Source of the DNA: Haematococcus lacustris
Lineage: Eukaryota; Chlorophyta; Chlorophyceae; Chlamydomonadales; Haematococcaceae
Length of the DNA: 64,000 nt
Assembly (NCBI GenBank): GCA_030144725.1
Contig: JASKMD010000008.1
Coordinates: 9,679,748-9,743,747, forward strand
Direction of reading: 5' to 3'
This document shows positions 32,948-44,055 of the stretch, piece by piece. The position numbers and the translations under genes are program-made. The notes under the pieces are model-generated. The model ran no database searches, was not told where the DNA came from, and saw only the letters and a program-made list of their open reading frames with translations. Positions within the stretch are counted from its first letter, which is position 1, and each line of letters opens with the position of its first letter.

Positions 32948-34465
32948 TAGCAGCAGGGGCAGCAGCAGCAGGGGCAGCGGCAGCAGTGGCAGCAGGGGCA
33001 GCAGGGGCAGCAGCGGCAGCAGCAGCAGGGGCAGCAGCAGCAGGGGCAGCAGCAGCAGAAGGGGCAGCAGGGGCAGCAGGGGCAGCAGCGGTAGCAGCGG
33101 CAGCAGCGGCAGCAGCAGCAGCAGCGGCAGCAGCGGCAGCAGCGGCAGCAGCGGCAGCAGCGGCAGCAGCGGCAGCAGCGGCAGCAGCAGCGGCAGCAGC
33201 GGCAGCAGCGGCAGCAGGGGCAGCAGCGGCAGCAGCGGCAGCAGCGGCAGCAGCAGCGGCGGCAGGGGCAGCAGGGGCAGCAGGGGCAGCAGCAGCAGCA
33301 GCAGCAGGGGCAGCAGCGGCAACAGTAGGGGCAGCAGCAGCAGCAGTAGGGGCAGCAACAGCAGGGGCAGCAGCAGCAAGGGCAGCAGGGGCAGCAGCAG
33401 GGGCAGCAGCAGCAGGGGCAGCAGCAGCAGGGGCAGGGGCAGCAGCAGCAGGGGCAGCAGCAGCAGGGGCAGCAGGGGCGGCAGTGGCAGCAGGGGCAGC
33501 AGGGGCAGCAGGCGCGGCAGGGGCAGCAGGGGCGGCAGTGGCAGCAGGGGCAGCAGGGGCAGCAGCGGCAACAATGGCAGCAGGGGCAGCAGCTGCAGCA
33601 GCAACAGCAGCTGCAGCAGCGGCAGCAGCGGCGACGGCAGCAGCAGGGGCGGCAGCAGCAGCAGAGGCAGCAGTAGAAGGGGCAACACCAACAGGGGCAG
33701 CAGCAGCAGCGGCAGCAGCAGCGGCGGCAGGGGCAGCAGGGGCAGCAGCGGCAGCAGCAGCAGCGGCGGCAGGGGCAGCAGCGGCAGCAGCGGCAGCAGC
33801 GGCGACGGCAACAGCAGGGGCAGCAGCGGCAGCAGCGGCATCACTGGCAGCAGCGGCGATAGTAGCAGGGGCAGTAGTCGCAGCAGGGGCGGCAGTGGCA
33901 GCAGGGGCAGCAGGGGCAGCAGGCGCGGCAGGGGCAGCAGGGGCGGCAGGGGCAGCAGGGGCAGCGGCAGCAGGGGCAGCAGCAGCAGAAGGGGCAGCAG
34001 GGGGAGCAGGGGCAGCAGCAGCAGGGGCAGCAGCGGCAACAATGGGAGCAGCAGCAATAGTAGCAGGGGCAGCAGCAGCAGGGGCAGCAGCAGCAGCAGT
34101 AGGGGCAGCAGCAGCAGCTGTAGGGGCAGCAGCAGCAGGGGCAGCAGCAGCAAGGGCAGCAGCAGCAGGGGCAGCAGGGGCAGCAGCAGCAGCAGCAGCG
34201 GCAGCAGCGGCAGCAGCGGCAGCAGCGGCAGCAGCGGCAGCAGCGGCAGCAGCGGCAGCTGTGGCGGCAGCAGCAGGAGCAGCAGCAGCAGGGGCAGCAG
34301 CAGCAGGGGCAGCAACAATAGGGGCAGGAGCAGCAGGGGCAGCAGCAGTAGAAGGGGCAGCAGCAGCATGAGCAGCACTTGCAACAGTAGGGCGGCAGCA
34401 GGGGCAGCAGCAGCAGGAGCAGCAAGGGCGGCATGGGCAGCAGGGACAGCAGTGGCAGCAGCAGC
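32948..34465. repeat. 1.5-kb compound CAG / GGGGCAG / CGGCAG array
   Basis: Interleaved units of GCAGCAGGGGCA and GCAGCGGCA fill 1.5 kb. Several frames on both strands are open throughout (poly-Ala, Ala/Gly, Leu/Pro), which follows from composition. Larger segments recur inside it (for example CAGCAGGCGCGGCAGGGGCA near 33.51 and 33.92 kb), showing higher-order duplication. I do not annotate a protein. Confidence 0.93.
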
Positions 34466-34469
34466 AGCA

Positions 34470-35400
34470 GCTCTGGAACTTGCAGCTGCCGATCTGGAAA
34501 TTGCGGTAGCATGAAGTTACGGGTACACAAGAGGTGTACGAGCAGAAGCTACAGATGAAAGACAGATCGTGTGTTGCATCTGTGCTAAGACATTGCCATG
34601 CAGCCATGGACAGTTGGGAATGCTAACAGGTGTGGTGCCATGTGAACAAGGCCTATGCCATCCATTTAAACAAAAACGTGGAAACGTGCAGAACGACCGT
34701 TTAGTACACAAGGCAACGAAGCGCAAGGAGTGTACGGTTGAACCCCCGCAAGGAAAGCTCCCTAAAGGGCGTTTGGTGACAAAGTGGGTTGAAAGGCTCC
34801 TGTATTGCCACAAGGGAAGAAGCTGAAGGAAGAACTGAAGCAGCAGGATACCGTAAAGAACCAGGTCGTGTAGGCTTGCTTGACTGGCTTCATCAAGTGG
34901 GTTGCATCATTCGCATGTGGTGTCTGTGCTGCCTCTCCGTGCTGCCGCAGTTTACACTGAGATTGTGGTGTACACCAGGGTGTTTTATGCCTTGCCACCT
35001 GGCCCCGACGACGATGAGGGCTGGTGACAGGCCATGCCAACTTGCATTGACTTGGCACTGAGCTGGCACCACTGCTGTTGCCACTGTGACTGCAGCTGCA
35101 ATTGCTCTTGCCACACACTGTTGCTGCACCCACACACATCACACAGTGCAGAAGTGATAACTGGACAGCATGCTCACACACATTTTTCAGATGCCAAGGG
35201 ATGCAAAGCGAACATCATGCAAGCATGCGAACATCATTCATACACACATTGCAAGTGGACTTGGACATGCATAGTTTTGTTCGGCTGCATGCGGGCTTGC
35301 TTGACCGGCTGTCGGGCTGGTTGTTAAACAAATGTGGTGCGGCTGGAGGCCGCACATACATATGTTGCCTGCTGGCCGTCCGATGTGGGACGGGCCCACT
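34470..35400. other. No recognisable gene
   Basis: Overlapping short frames on both strands without domains. The stretch lies within the copia internal region and is presumably inserted DNA. Confidence 0.45.
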
Positions 35401-35481
35401 GCCCTAGTAGCATGTACACAGACACGCATGGATATGTTTCTAAAACTTAACACTGATTGCAATGGCTTTCCTGAGTGAGGG

Positions 35482-35716
35482 TGTTAGAGAATACAGTCAA
35501 GCCATTGAGGCGACTCTTCGTCACCGGGTAGTGTGTGTTTGTGTGACCGGTAGGACTTAAGCAGACTCCTGCGTGAGGCACGACGGCACGGTCGTGCCCT
35601 CGCGCAGGTATGGTGTTGTTCCGCATTGCTATGCACATAGTTACAGTCGCTCATCATGTGCATATAATTGTTCTTCTCTTTACACTTGTAACAAGGCACG
35701 GTCGTGCCCTCGCGCA
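35482..35716 (+). repeat. 3' LTR of the copia element (235 bp)
   Basis: Same length and sequence as 26508-26742 apart from one base. The purine-rich GAGTGAGGG abuts its left edge, as expected of the plus-strand priming site. Confidence 0.93.
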
Positions 35717-35717
35717 A

Positions 35718-35798
35718 GAGGTGCTCGGTCAGGTGAGTTAGCTTACATTTCCGGGCGTGCCAGGTGTTACAAGAATTCTGAATCCTGTTCCTCCGGCG
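35718..35798. repeat. 81-bp direct repeat, right copy
   Basis: Matches 26427-26507 and runs on into sequence that keeps the minus-strand Fanzor-like frame open (MYLDQRRRNRIQNS). This shows which side belongs to the original gene. Confidence 0.9.
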
Positions 35799-36037
35799 CT
35801 GGTCTAGGTACAACCTTGCGCCTTTTCTTTCTCGCCATTTGCCTTATATCTGCGCCACGCAGCGATATGTTGCAAGACCAGGTCTGTGTATGATACAGCC
35901 AACTAACTGCAACCAACAAGAGGCTTGCAGGCCAAGCTATGTAGGCGATGGGAATGCAGGCGTGCTTCCCGTCTGGGGCTATGGGGCGTGTAGCACTCGA
36001 GGAAAGCGCATCGTAGCGAACAGAGAGTGTCGCCGCA

Positions 36038-39000
36038 ATGGCCATCGGCAGCAACAAAGCATTCAGCAAGGTACATCGGCCGTCCCGCTTCACCTAGTGT
36101 GCGCGAGCTGCATACAGAGCCCCACACCTGTGACTACCCTGCAGAGCCAGCAGCCGACCACAGCGGACTTGCGGCAGCGTCGCCGCGTTAGGGCCTATGC
36201 AGCTGATGTGAGTGGTGCAAGGTTTGGATCCGGCATGAGGCTGGCCACTGCATGTCCTGACTGGGCCTTGCCTGCTTAACCAGGCGTCAACAAGCCAGCA
36301 GGAGCAGGCCAACAGCCCAGGGGCGAGCTTGGCAGCCCCCCCAGCAGGCCCGTTAGGCTCAGCCCTCCGCAGCCGGCTGCAGCAGCTTGTGCCCAGCCTG
36401 CCACCAGCAGTGCAGGAGGTGCTGCGGCCGCTGACCCACCCGCACCCTCAGCTGACCGCTGCGCAGCAGCTCCATGTGCCACCCCTACCTGAGCAGAACA
36501 ATGGGACCCTGACGGGAGGCAGGCAAGCCGCTGTGGCAGCAGCAGGACTCATTAGCGCTTGCCTGCCGGCCTGCCAGGTGCACAGTGTCTGGCTGGCTGA
36601 CTGCCCAGCCTGAGCTGCTGCCGGTCACTGTGCAGCTGGCCCTTCACGTATGACCCTGTGTACGGGCTGCCTGTGGTGAATGACGTGGCCACCTACAGCG
36701 CGGTGCTGCGGGGCATCCGGGAGGGCCAGGTGGCAGAGCTGCTGTGGTGGGTGCCTGGCTGGGCCAGTGGGCAGGCAGGGCAGAGGGGTGGCAGGCAGGG
36801 CGCAGGGGTGGCAGGCAGCTGGGCAGCCCTCCTGGTGTGCTCCTCAGCTGCTGATCTGGCCGCAATTAGCCCTACCCAGCCAGCCTGGCTAGCCTCACGC
36901 CTGGCGTCAAGGTTTTGGGGGCTGGCTCTGAGGGGTGTAGCGGCTGGGCTGCAGGTTCCAGGCGCCTGACCTGGCCAGCCGCACGCTGCTGGAGGGGCGC
37001 TGCCTGGTACGGTACCACAATGGGCGCGTGCAGCAGAGCGCGGTGCCGCGGGTTGACAGCCGGGTGGTGGAGGCCATGAGGGCGGCAGGCGTGAAGGCCA
37101 GCCTCATACCCCTGGAGCCAAGGCGGGGGGGCGGGCGGGTGGGGCAGCACAGTGCGGTGCTCAACAATCAGGGACAGTGGCCTGCTGTGGGGGTGGGGAG
37201 AGGGGGGAGGGGGTGGGGTGCAGGTAGTGCCCTGACGGTACAGGTGGTGACGCTGCTGTCCCCCACTGCCTGGTTCTGCCCCGTGCTCTGCCTGCCGCAG
37301 AGACGTGTTTGACGATGACGCGCCGTACTCACACCCCTTTGCACGCTGGTACCAGCGCCATGTCGCCTTCCCTCAGCAGGCGCCAGTGAGCAGGAGGTGG
37401 GCGGCGTGCACCCCTGCTGCCTCAGCCCCCACCTCCCTGCTCCTGCTGCTGCTGCTGCTGCTGCCTCTGCCCTGCCTCTCGGTCGATGCTGCTGCTGCCC
37501 TGCCTGCTGCCTCTACTGCTGCCGCTGCTACCCAATGTGGTGCGAGGGGAGGTGTGGCTGCAGGCGCGGCCCCCAGGTGGCGCCCACCGTGTCGCAGCTG
37601 TACCTGCTGCCGGGCGAGGAGAAGGACCGGGCGGCACGGGTGCAGGCTCAAATGGACGCGACCCAGGTTAGGGGCAGGGCAGGCTTTGGGCAGCAGCTGT
37701 GGCTAAGACCTAGTGCAGGGGCTGGACCTCAGGCCCCTGGGCCCTGATGACCGCTGGCTCCCCTGCCTGGCTGGCCGCCTTCTGCCTGGCTCCCCCTTCC
37801 CCTCCCCCCTAGCCTGCCCTCCCCTGCCTGACCCCCTGCCCGGCCTCTTGTTGCTTAGCCTCGCCCTGTGGTGCCGGAGCTGACTGCGGGTGATGGCTGT
37901 GGCCATGGCTGTGGCTGCAGGCCGAGCTGGATGTGGCCCAGCGCATGGACACTGAGGAGTGGGATGAGTACCTGGCGGGGGGCAAGCCGGCCTTCCGAGG
38001 GGAGACGCAGCCCGGGTGCGCGCTGGGCAGCTGCTGGGCCACAGCAGGCTGGGAGTGGCCTGCTGTGATGAGCGTAGTGTGGCCTCAGCCACCCCTGGCA
38101 CTGACCTGCAGCTGACCAGGTGAGGTGCGGTGTGTGGGCTGTGGCCGCAGTGAGGAGCCGCAGGCCCAGGTGGCCAAGAGGTCCTGGACCGACAACATTC
38201 AGATCAGTCAAGAGACGCAGGTGAGGGGAGGGGCGGTGAGCGTGGGCACTGCCAGGGGGTTGCAGCGGGTGATGCGTGCTGTACCCTTTGCTGCGTGCTG
38301 CAGGCTCTCATCATCCGCTGGGTGCCCATCCTGGGTCCTCTGCTGGGCAGCGCCTTCATCATTGGGCTGTACATGCTGTCACGCCTGGTCAAGGGCGACC
38401 TAACGGACCGCATGAACATGATGAACCAGGTGAGGGGCAATGTGTAGGGGAGGCAGAGAGGGGACGGGGCAGCAGCAGCAGCAGCTATAGGCCTATAGGT
38501 CCAAGCTGAGTTCAAGGCTGGTGAGTGGAGTCTCACATGTGTTAGTCCAGCCGGCTCAGGGCCAGCCGGGGTCAGGGTCATGCATGGCGCATGAAGCCAG
38601 TCTGTTGTGAGGCCTGTGTGCTGCCCTGTGTGAGTGTTGTGCAGGAGGACGAGAAGCGCAAGAAGTCTCAGCTGAAGGAGGTGCGCACCGCCTTCCTGGA
38701 GGAGGAGCTGCCGGCACTGGTGGCCAAGGGCATCACGCTGGGTGGGTTGTGCAGGGGCCGCTGGGGTCCCTGAGGGGCTGGGGGGGAGCTGAGGTGCGCT
38801 GCTCTGCCCCTGCACCCCTGGCTGCGCCTGCTGCTGGCTGTGTGGCCCAGCGCTGGTGCGGCTGCTGATGCCTGGTGTGGTGCAGAGGAGGCTCAGAAGC
38901 GCACCGCTGCCATCAACAAGCGGCTGGGCGCCAAGCTGCAGATCGGGGAGCAGGAGCTGGCCAGCACCTGGGAGGCGTGTCAGCTGCTGCTCAAAGAGGG

Positions 39001-42000
39001 GGCGGACCTGTCTGGAGGCAGCACCTCGGCCTCAGCGGCCAGCAAGCTGCTGGCAGAGGAGGAGTGAGGCGGGAGGGGGGCAGGCAGGGAGGGGCTGGCA
39101 AGGGCTTAGACAGAACAGGTGTGTGCAGCTGTGGTCCGGGTCAGTCTAGCTGCTGGTGGCGCCTCTGGACCTCAGCTGGGCATGTGGCCCCCCTGCTGCT
39201 GTGTGCGTGGCTGCAGTGCACGTCAGGAGGCTGCTGTGCGGCAGTCTGGTGCGGAGGGTGGCGGGGATGGGCAGGGGGGCGGCAATGACATGGATGCGCT
39301 GATGGAAATGGGCAAGCTGAACACTGCGCGCATCCGCAAGGCCACCGACCCCAAGATCATGGAAGTGAAGAAGCGCGTGCGCCAGGTCAGTGCGGGTAGG
39401 GGGGGAGCTGAAGGGGCAGGGAAGGCAGCTCATGCTGGCTGCATGAGCAACCCTATTGAGGCACTCTCCTAAGAGCATGACCTGCCGTGGTTGCTGGCCT
39501 ATCGCCTGGCAGTTGCGGTGCCCCTACTCCCATCACTGCTGCCCAGCTCTGCTGCCTGCCGCTGTGGTCCTCGGTGAGTGGGTGTCCAGTCTAGCTAACC
39601 CTGGACCCTGGGCCAGCCCCTGGTGCCTTGCCTCAGTCCCCGCCTGCTGCTGCCCTGCCCACCCTGCCTCCCTGCTGCTCCCGCAGGCCCGCCGTGCCCT
39701 GAAGCGTGAGAGCAAGGTGCAGCTGTCTGACGAGGTCATCTTCTTTGACGACGTGGCGGGCAATGCGGAGGCCAAGGTGCAGCTGGCAGAGGTGGTCGAC
39801 TTCTTCAATCAGCCCCAAAAGTTCAAGGCGTCGGGGGCCAGGGCACCCAAGGGGGTGCTGCTGGTGGGGTCGCCTGGCAATGGGAAGACACTGATGGCCA
39901 GGTGGGGCTGAGGGAAGGATCGAAGGAAGGGAGGGGGGAGGAGGGGGAGGGAGGGGATTGCGGCATGTCACTTTGAGCTATCGACCATGCATCAGGGCAA
40001 ACGAGACAACACACTGCTACACCTGTGTCTCCCTCCCTCCCTCTGCAGGGCAGTGGCTGGTGAGAGCGGCGTTGCCTTCATCAGCTCCAGTGCCAGCGAG
40101 TTCATAGAGATGTACATGGGCCTGGGGGCGGCGCGTGTGCGAGATGTGTTCCAAACGGTGAGCGCTGCAGACCCCGACCCCAGCCCTTACCAGGCCCTCT
40201 TTCCCTGCTCCTGCCCTGGCCCCTGCCGGGGCCGCTGTCGCCTCCCTTCCTCATCCCCCAGCTCCCTGTGCTGACAGCATAGCCTGGTTGCTGTCACCAT
40301 TCACCATCGCACCGCTGTCCTAGCACTGGCCAGTGGCTCGTGTGTGTGCGCCAATGCAGGCCTGGCAGGACTGCATGCCTTACTCTGCAGGCGCGCAAGC
40401 TTGCACCCTGCATCATCTTCATTGACGAGCTGGACGCAGTGGGTCGGGCCCGGCGTGGCGGCGGTGGTGGTGGCGGCAATGACGAGCGCGACAACACCGT
40501 GAACCAGCTGCTGGCTGAGCTGGACGGCTTCGAGGCTGAGCAGCAGGTGGGGGGTGGCAGGAGGGAGGGGGTGGGCTGCCCAAGCTAAGTCACCAACTAG
40601 CTTGATCAGGGTGGCTGGCCCTGTATGAGGCCGCCTAGCCCTGCTGCCCGCTGACGGCACGCAGGGCATCGTGGTCATGGCTGCCACCAACCGCAAGGAC
40701 GTGCTGGACTCAGCTCTGACCCGGCCTGGGCGATTTGACCGCTCCATTGAGGTGAGGACCCGGACCTGCCCCTCAAGGCTCCTGCCCCGCAAGTTGCAGT
40801 GGGCCACGCTGTGGCTAGGCCACGCGCCCAGCACTGAAGCCAGGCGGCGTCACGCCCCTGCCTCACGCAGCACTGGCGCCATGTCCATGCAGGTGCGGCG
40901 GCCCGACTTCCAGGGCCGGCTAGAGGCTGTGAAGGTGCACCTGCGCGACAAGCCTATCGCCCCGGACATCGACTACCGCGAGCTGGCCTCGCTGAGCGGG
41001 GGGATGAGCGGAGCGCAGGTTGCTGGCATGTGCAATGCGGGCGCGTTCCTAGCCAGCCGTGAGGGCCGCACCGAGGTGCGCATGGAGGACTTGCGGCGCG
41101 CTGCAGACATGAGCAAGTACGGCGTACGCCCTGAGGTGAACAGGTGAGTGGAGTCCGCACTGGGGCCCTGCCCTGCCCTGTGTCCTGTGCTCTGCTCTGG
41201 CGGTACCCCTGCAGCGCCCTCAGTGGGCCACCTCCACTGCCCACTGCCTCATTTCATCGCTTGCTGCATGTATGCAATGGTGCAGCTTTGCAGGCATTGG
41301 GCCGGGGCACATTGCATGGGCCGAACTGTCCCTAGGAGCCCCTGCTGCTGGCTCACCTGCTGCGCTGCCTGCCCCACTGCCTGCAGCTTTCTGTCCCCTG
41401 CCCGCCGCCAGCGCCTTGCCCTGGTGGAGGCTGGCATCTGCCTGGTGGCCAGCCTGCTGCCAGCCATCGAGCCTGTGGACTACGTGACGGCGCTGCCCTC
41501 AGCCAGGAGCCCAGTGGGCCGCACCGTGCTCAAGGTCAGGGCAGAGCTAGAGCAAGGCCGGAGCCAGGGCACAGCAGGCGGCAGGGAAGCGGATGGTGGC
41601 CGGGCTGGGCCCAGTAGCCAGCCGCCCTCTGGCCCTGCAGGGAGCAGTAGCCTAGGTGGACATGCACCGCCGCTAGTGGCACCAGGGCACAATGAGCAAG
41701 GGACGGGGTAGTGGTAGGGGCCGGCACGAGGGTCAGGGTCAGGGCGAGGGCGAGGACTGCACCTGCACCCAGCCTCCCAGGGCTGGAGGCTGTGCTATTA
41801 CATGCTTCCCCATTGCCTGGTCCTCCCCTCCATCTGACCCCACCCCTGGCCCTGCGCCTGGGCTGCTGCGCTGCAGCCTAATGTGGGGCGCTACACCACG
41901 GGGGTGTGGACCAAGCGCTACCTGCGGGAGCAGCTGCTGCTGGCACTGGCAGGCCGGGCGGCAGAGGAGCTGGTGATGGGCCGCGACGAGCTGAGCAGCC

Positions 42001-43023
42001 TGCATCAGTACCGCCTCATGCTGGCGCGGCAGATCGCCCACAAGCTGCTGAACGCAGGTCAGCCTCACAGCTGGCTGGTGCTGGGCAGTTAAGGTAGTGG
42101 TGGCGGCAGTGCAGTGCAGTGCAGCAGGGGCTGTTCAACAGCCCAGGTTCTGGTTTAGGTGGCTTGTGCCCGCCACCTGGCCAGGCCACCACCCACCCTG
42201 TATGCCTAGCACCCAGCCCTGCTGCTGAGCCCTGCCTGGCGCCCTTTGCCTGCTCCTCAGGCATGTCCGACCACCCTGACTTTGCCAACCTGCGGGCCCT
42301 GGGTGACCAGCACCTGGACCCATCATTCGAGCCCGGGCGCTATCAGGTCACCACGGTGCAGACGGACTACAACCAGGTGGGCCGCGCTGCGCCACACGCG
42401 CTTGTCGCACCTGCCCACTTGCCCAGCCTGACTCGGCCAGGCTGTGGCTTGCACAGAGACAGGAAGCAGGAGAGATAGTCTGCGGGGCAGTGCCTGGCCA
42501 AACCGCAGGGTCTAGCAGGCACAGGTTGCTGAACGTCAGGGAGGAGGGCTGCATGGCCGCACTTCATGGGCTGGCATGCAGCAGCGCAGGCGCAGTGCTG
42601 GCAGCTCACGCCACAGGGCACAGTCTCCCAGGCCCCTATCAGGTGCTAGTGTGGTGCTGGAAAGTGTGTACAGCACTGCCTGGCACCCCTGGTATGTGCC
42701 TGGTGCTGTGCAGACCCGGTCGGAGTGGGTGGATGTGGACATGGAAATGCACGCCCTGCTGAACGACAGCTACAGCGCCGTCAAGAACATGGTCGAGCGC
42801 AACAGGTGAGCACGTGCTAGCAGGCAAGCCAGCTACGCCACAGCGCTCGCTCAGCTCCGCCGTGAGCATTGTGCGCGGCAGGGCGTGCCTGGACCGGTTG
42901 GCGGAGCTGTTGAACGAGCGGACCCGGGTTGAGGGCGACGAGATCCGTGCCGTTGTAGAGCAGTTGGGTTGCAAGGAAGACCTGGTAGTGCGTGAGGAGG
43001 CCAAGCAGTTTGCATTCCTGTGA
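36038..43023 (+). CDS. FtsHi: protease-inactive FtsH-like AAA ATPase, plastid
   Basis: The ATG at 36038 opens a 33-nt exon, then 36145-36207 and an exon from 36284, all in phase. They give an Arg-rich transit-peptide-like N-terminus ([13 protein letters not shown]). A membrane segment, [20 protein letters not shown], lies near 38.35 kb. The AAA module follows: [19 protein letters not shown], Walker A GSPGNGKT (39.87 kb), pore region [19 protein letters not shown], Walker [17 protein letters not shown] (40.43 kb) and [20 protein letters not shown] (40.7 kb). In the peptidase domain HEAGH is replaced by VEAGI (41.43 kb), and the downstream metal-binding Asp also appears absent. The ATPase should work but proteolysis should not. 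Known family role: plant FtsHi proteins act with Ycf2 in a chloroplast inner-envelope import motor. The stop at 43021-43023 follows EEAKQFAFL. Confidence 0.92.
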
Positions 43024-44055
43024 GGAGCGGGGCAACCTGGCAAACCAAGATTGTAACGGGCAAGTCATGTGTTGAGAGAGACGTGTTCACCTCTAGGTGC
43101 CCCTGTGCCAGTGCTTAGGTTGCCCCATTCGACGATGGATGCAATGCGGGGGTAAGGTAAGGTCAGGGTGCAAAGCAAACCTGCCCGCCAGCTATATGCA
43201 GGGCCAGCTCACGTCTTAGTTCACGTTGCTGGGCAGCAAACCGCCACCTCTTGCGCGCAGCTGTGATCTCCCTGTGCACCCACTCATTGCCCGAATAGTG
43301 TACGGCGGGCTGTCCAGGGTAGCGGCACAGCTCGCAGGGCCAGTACCAGCTGGTCACGCACCGCATGCAGCACAGCACATGCACTCATGTGGTGCCCTGG
43401 TGCCTTGGGTGTTCTAGAACACCCCTGGGGACCTTGGCAGATGGGCGGTAGGGTTCAGGAAATGGGCTTGTTCCTTTGTTGTTTGTTAAGCTTTGTTAAG
43501 TACTAGCTAAGCTAGTATGAAGCCAAGTTGAGCTAGTATGAGGTCCTGTTTGCGAAGCGCTTAAGCGCTCCTGTCTGCCGGCCTTCAAACACTTCGGCCG
43601 AACACTCCGAGGCAGGCGCATACAACGCGGGGCCCTTCGTGGGCGCTGCTGAGCTGATGCTTTGGCCTGCTTGCAAAGCGCCTGACTTGGGCTTGAGCCG
43701 GAGGTGCCGCTGCTTTTGCCTGGTCCGCAGGCTCTAGCCTACGTTGGCCATGTGCATGCGTGAGACTGTTAGAAACCACTTCTCCTAGCCACTGTGTATC
43801 TCGGCGCCAAGATGCACAGTGGCTAGGAGAAGTGGTTTCTAACAGAGACTCGGAGCTTCGGCTGGCACGTATGCACTTGTACCACATCCTGCCTCCTTCT
43901 TGTGCGCTAAATCTTGCACATCGGCCCTGCCGCGCATCGGGGAAGGGGAAATGTAACCCTGATGTGTAACATTGACTGAATAAACTGAGGGAGCGGGCGA
44001 TCATACAACAATTGGTCCTGCTAGAACGTGGCAATAATAACAAAGCCTCGGCAAC
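43024..44055. other. Intergenic region with palindromes
   Basis: No gene is supported. It holds the 18-bp palindrome GGGTGTTCTAGAACACCC at 43407-43424 (with a TTCnnGAA core as in heat-shock elements), the palindrome AGCGCTTAAGCGCT at 43556-43569, and the long hairpin at 43766-43845. It contains the promoter of the RING-CH gene. Confidence 0.5.
43766..43845. repeat. 80-base hairpin with a 31-bp perfect stem
   Basis: The arm at 43766-43796 (beginning CTGTTAGAAACCACTTC) is the exact reverse complement of 43815-43845. A further ATCT/AGAT pairing lies inside an 18-base spacer. Nothing codes here. It could be a young MITE or a small-RNA precursor. Confidence 0.9.

Larger units (their letters stand above)
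26508..35716 (+). mobile_element. Ty1/copia LTR retrotransposon with nested insertions
   Basis: Two equal 235-bp LTRs bound 8.7 kb of internal sequence. The primer-binding site GGTTATGGGCCCACCC lies directly after the 5' LTR, and the purine-rich GAGTGAGGG directly before the 3' LTR. Gag, a zinc knuckle, a protease and RNase H are present. The integrase core and reverse transcriptase are missing, so the copy is non-autonomous. The 3' region holds partly duplicated untranslated sequence (29.5-29.76, 32.33-32.40 and 35.40-35.48 kb) separated by inserted DNA. LTR near-identity argues for recent activity. Confidence 0.88.

Noticed and set aside
32894..34607. Poly-Leu/Pro, poly-Ala and Ala/Gly frames of 460-560 codons
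   Set aside because: All arise from the CAG/GGGGCAG array; none has a non-repetitive core.
43585..44043. 152-codon minus-strand frame through the long hairpin
   Set aside because: Half of it is the hairpin arms and it has no domain; not supported as a gene.
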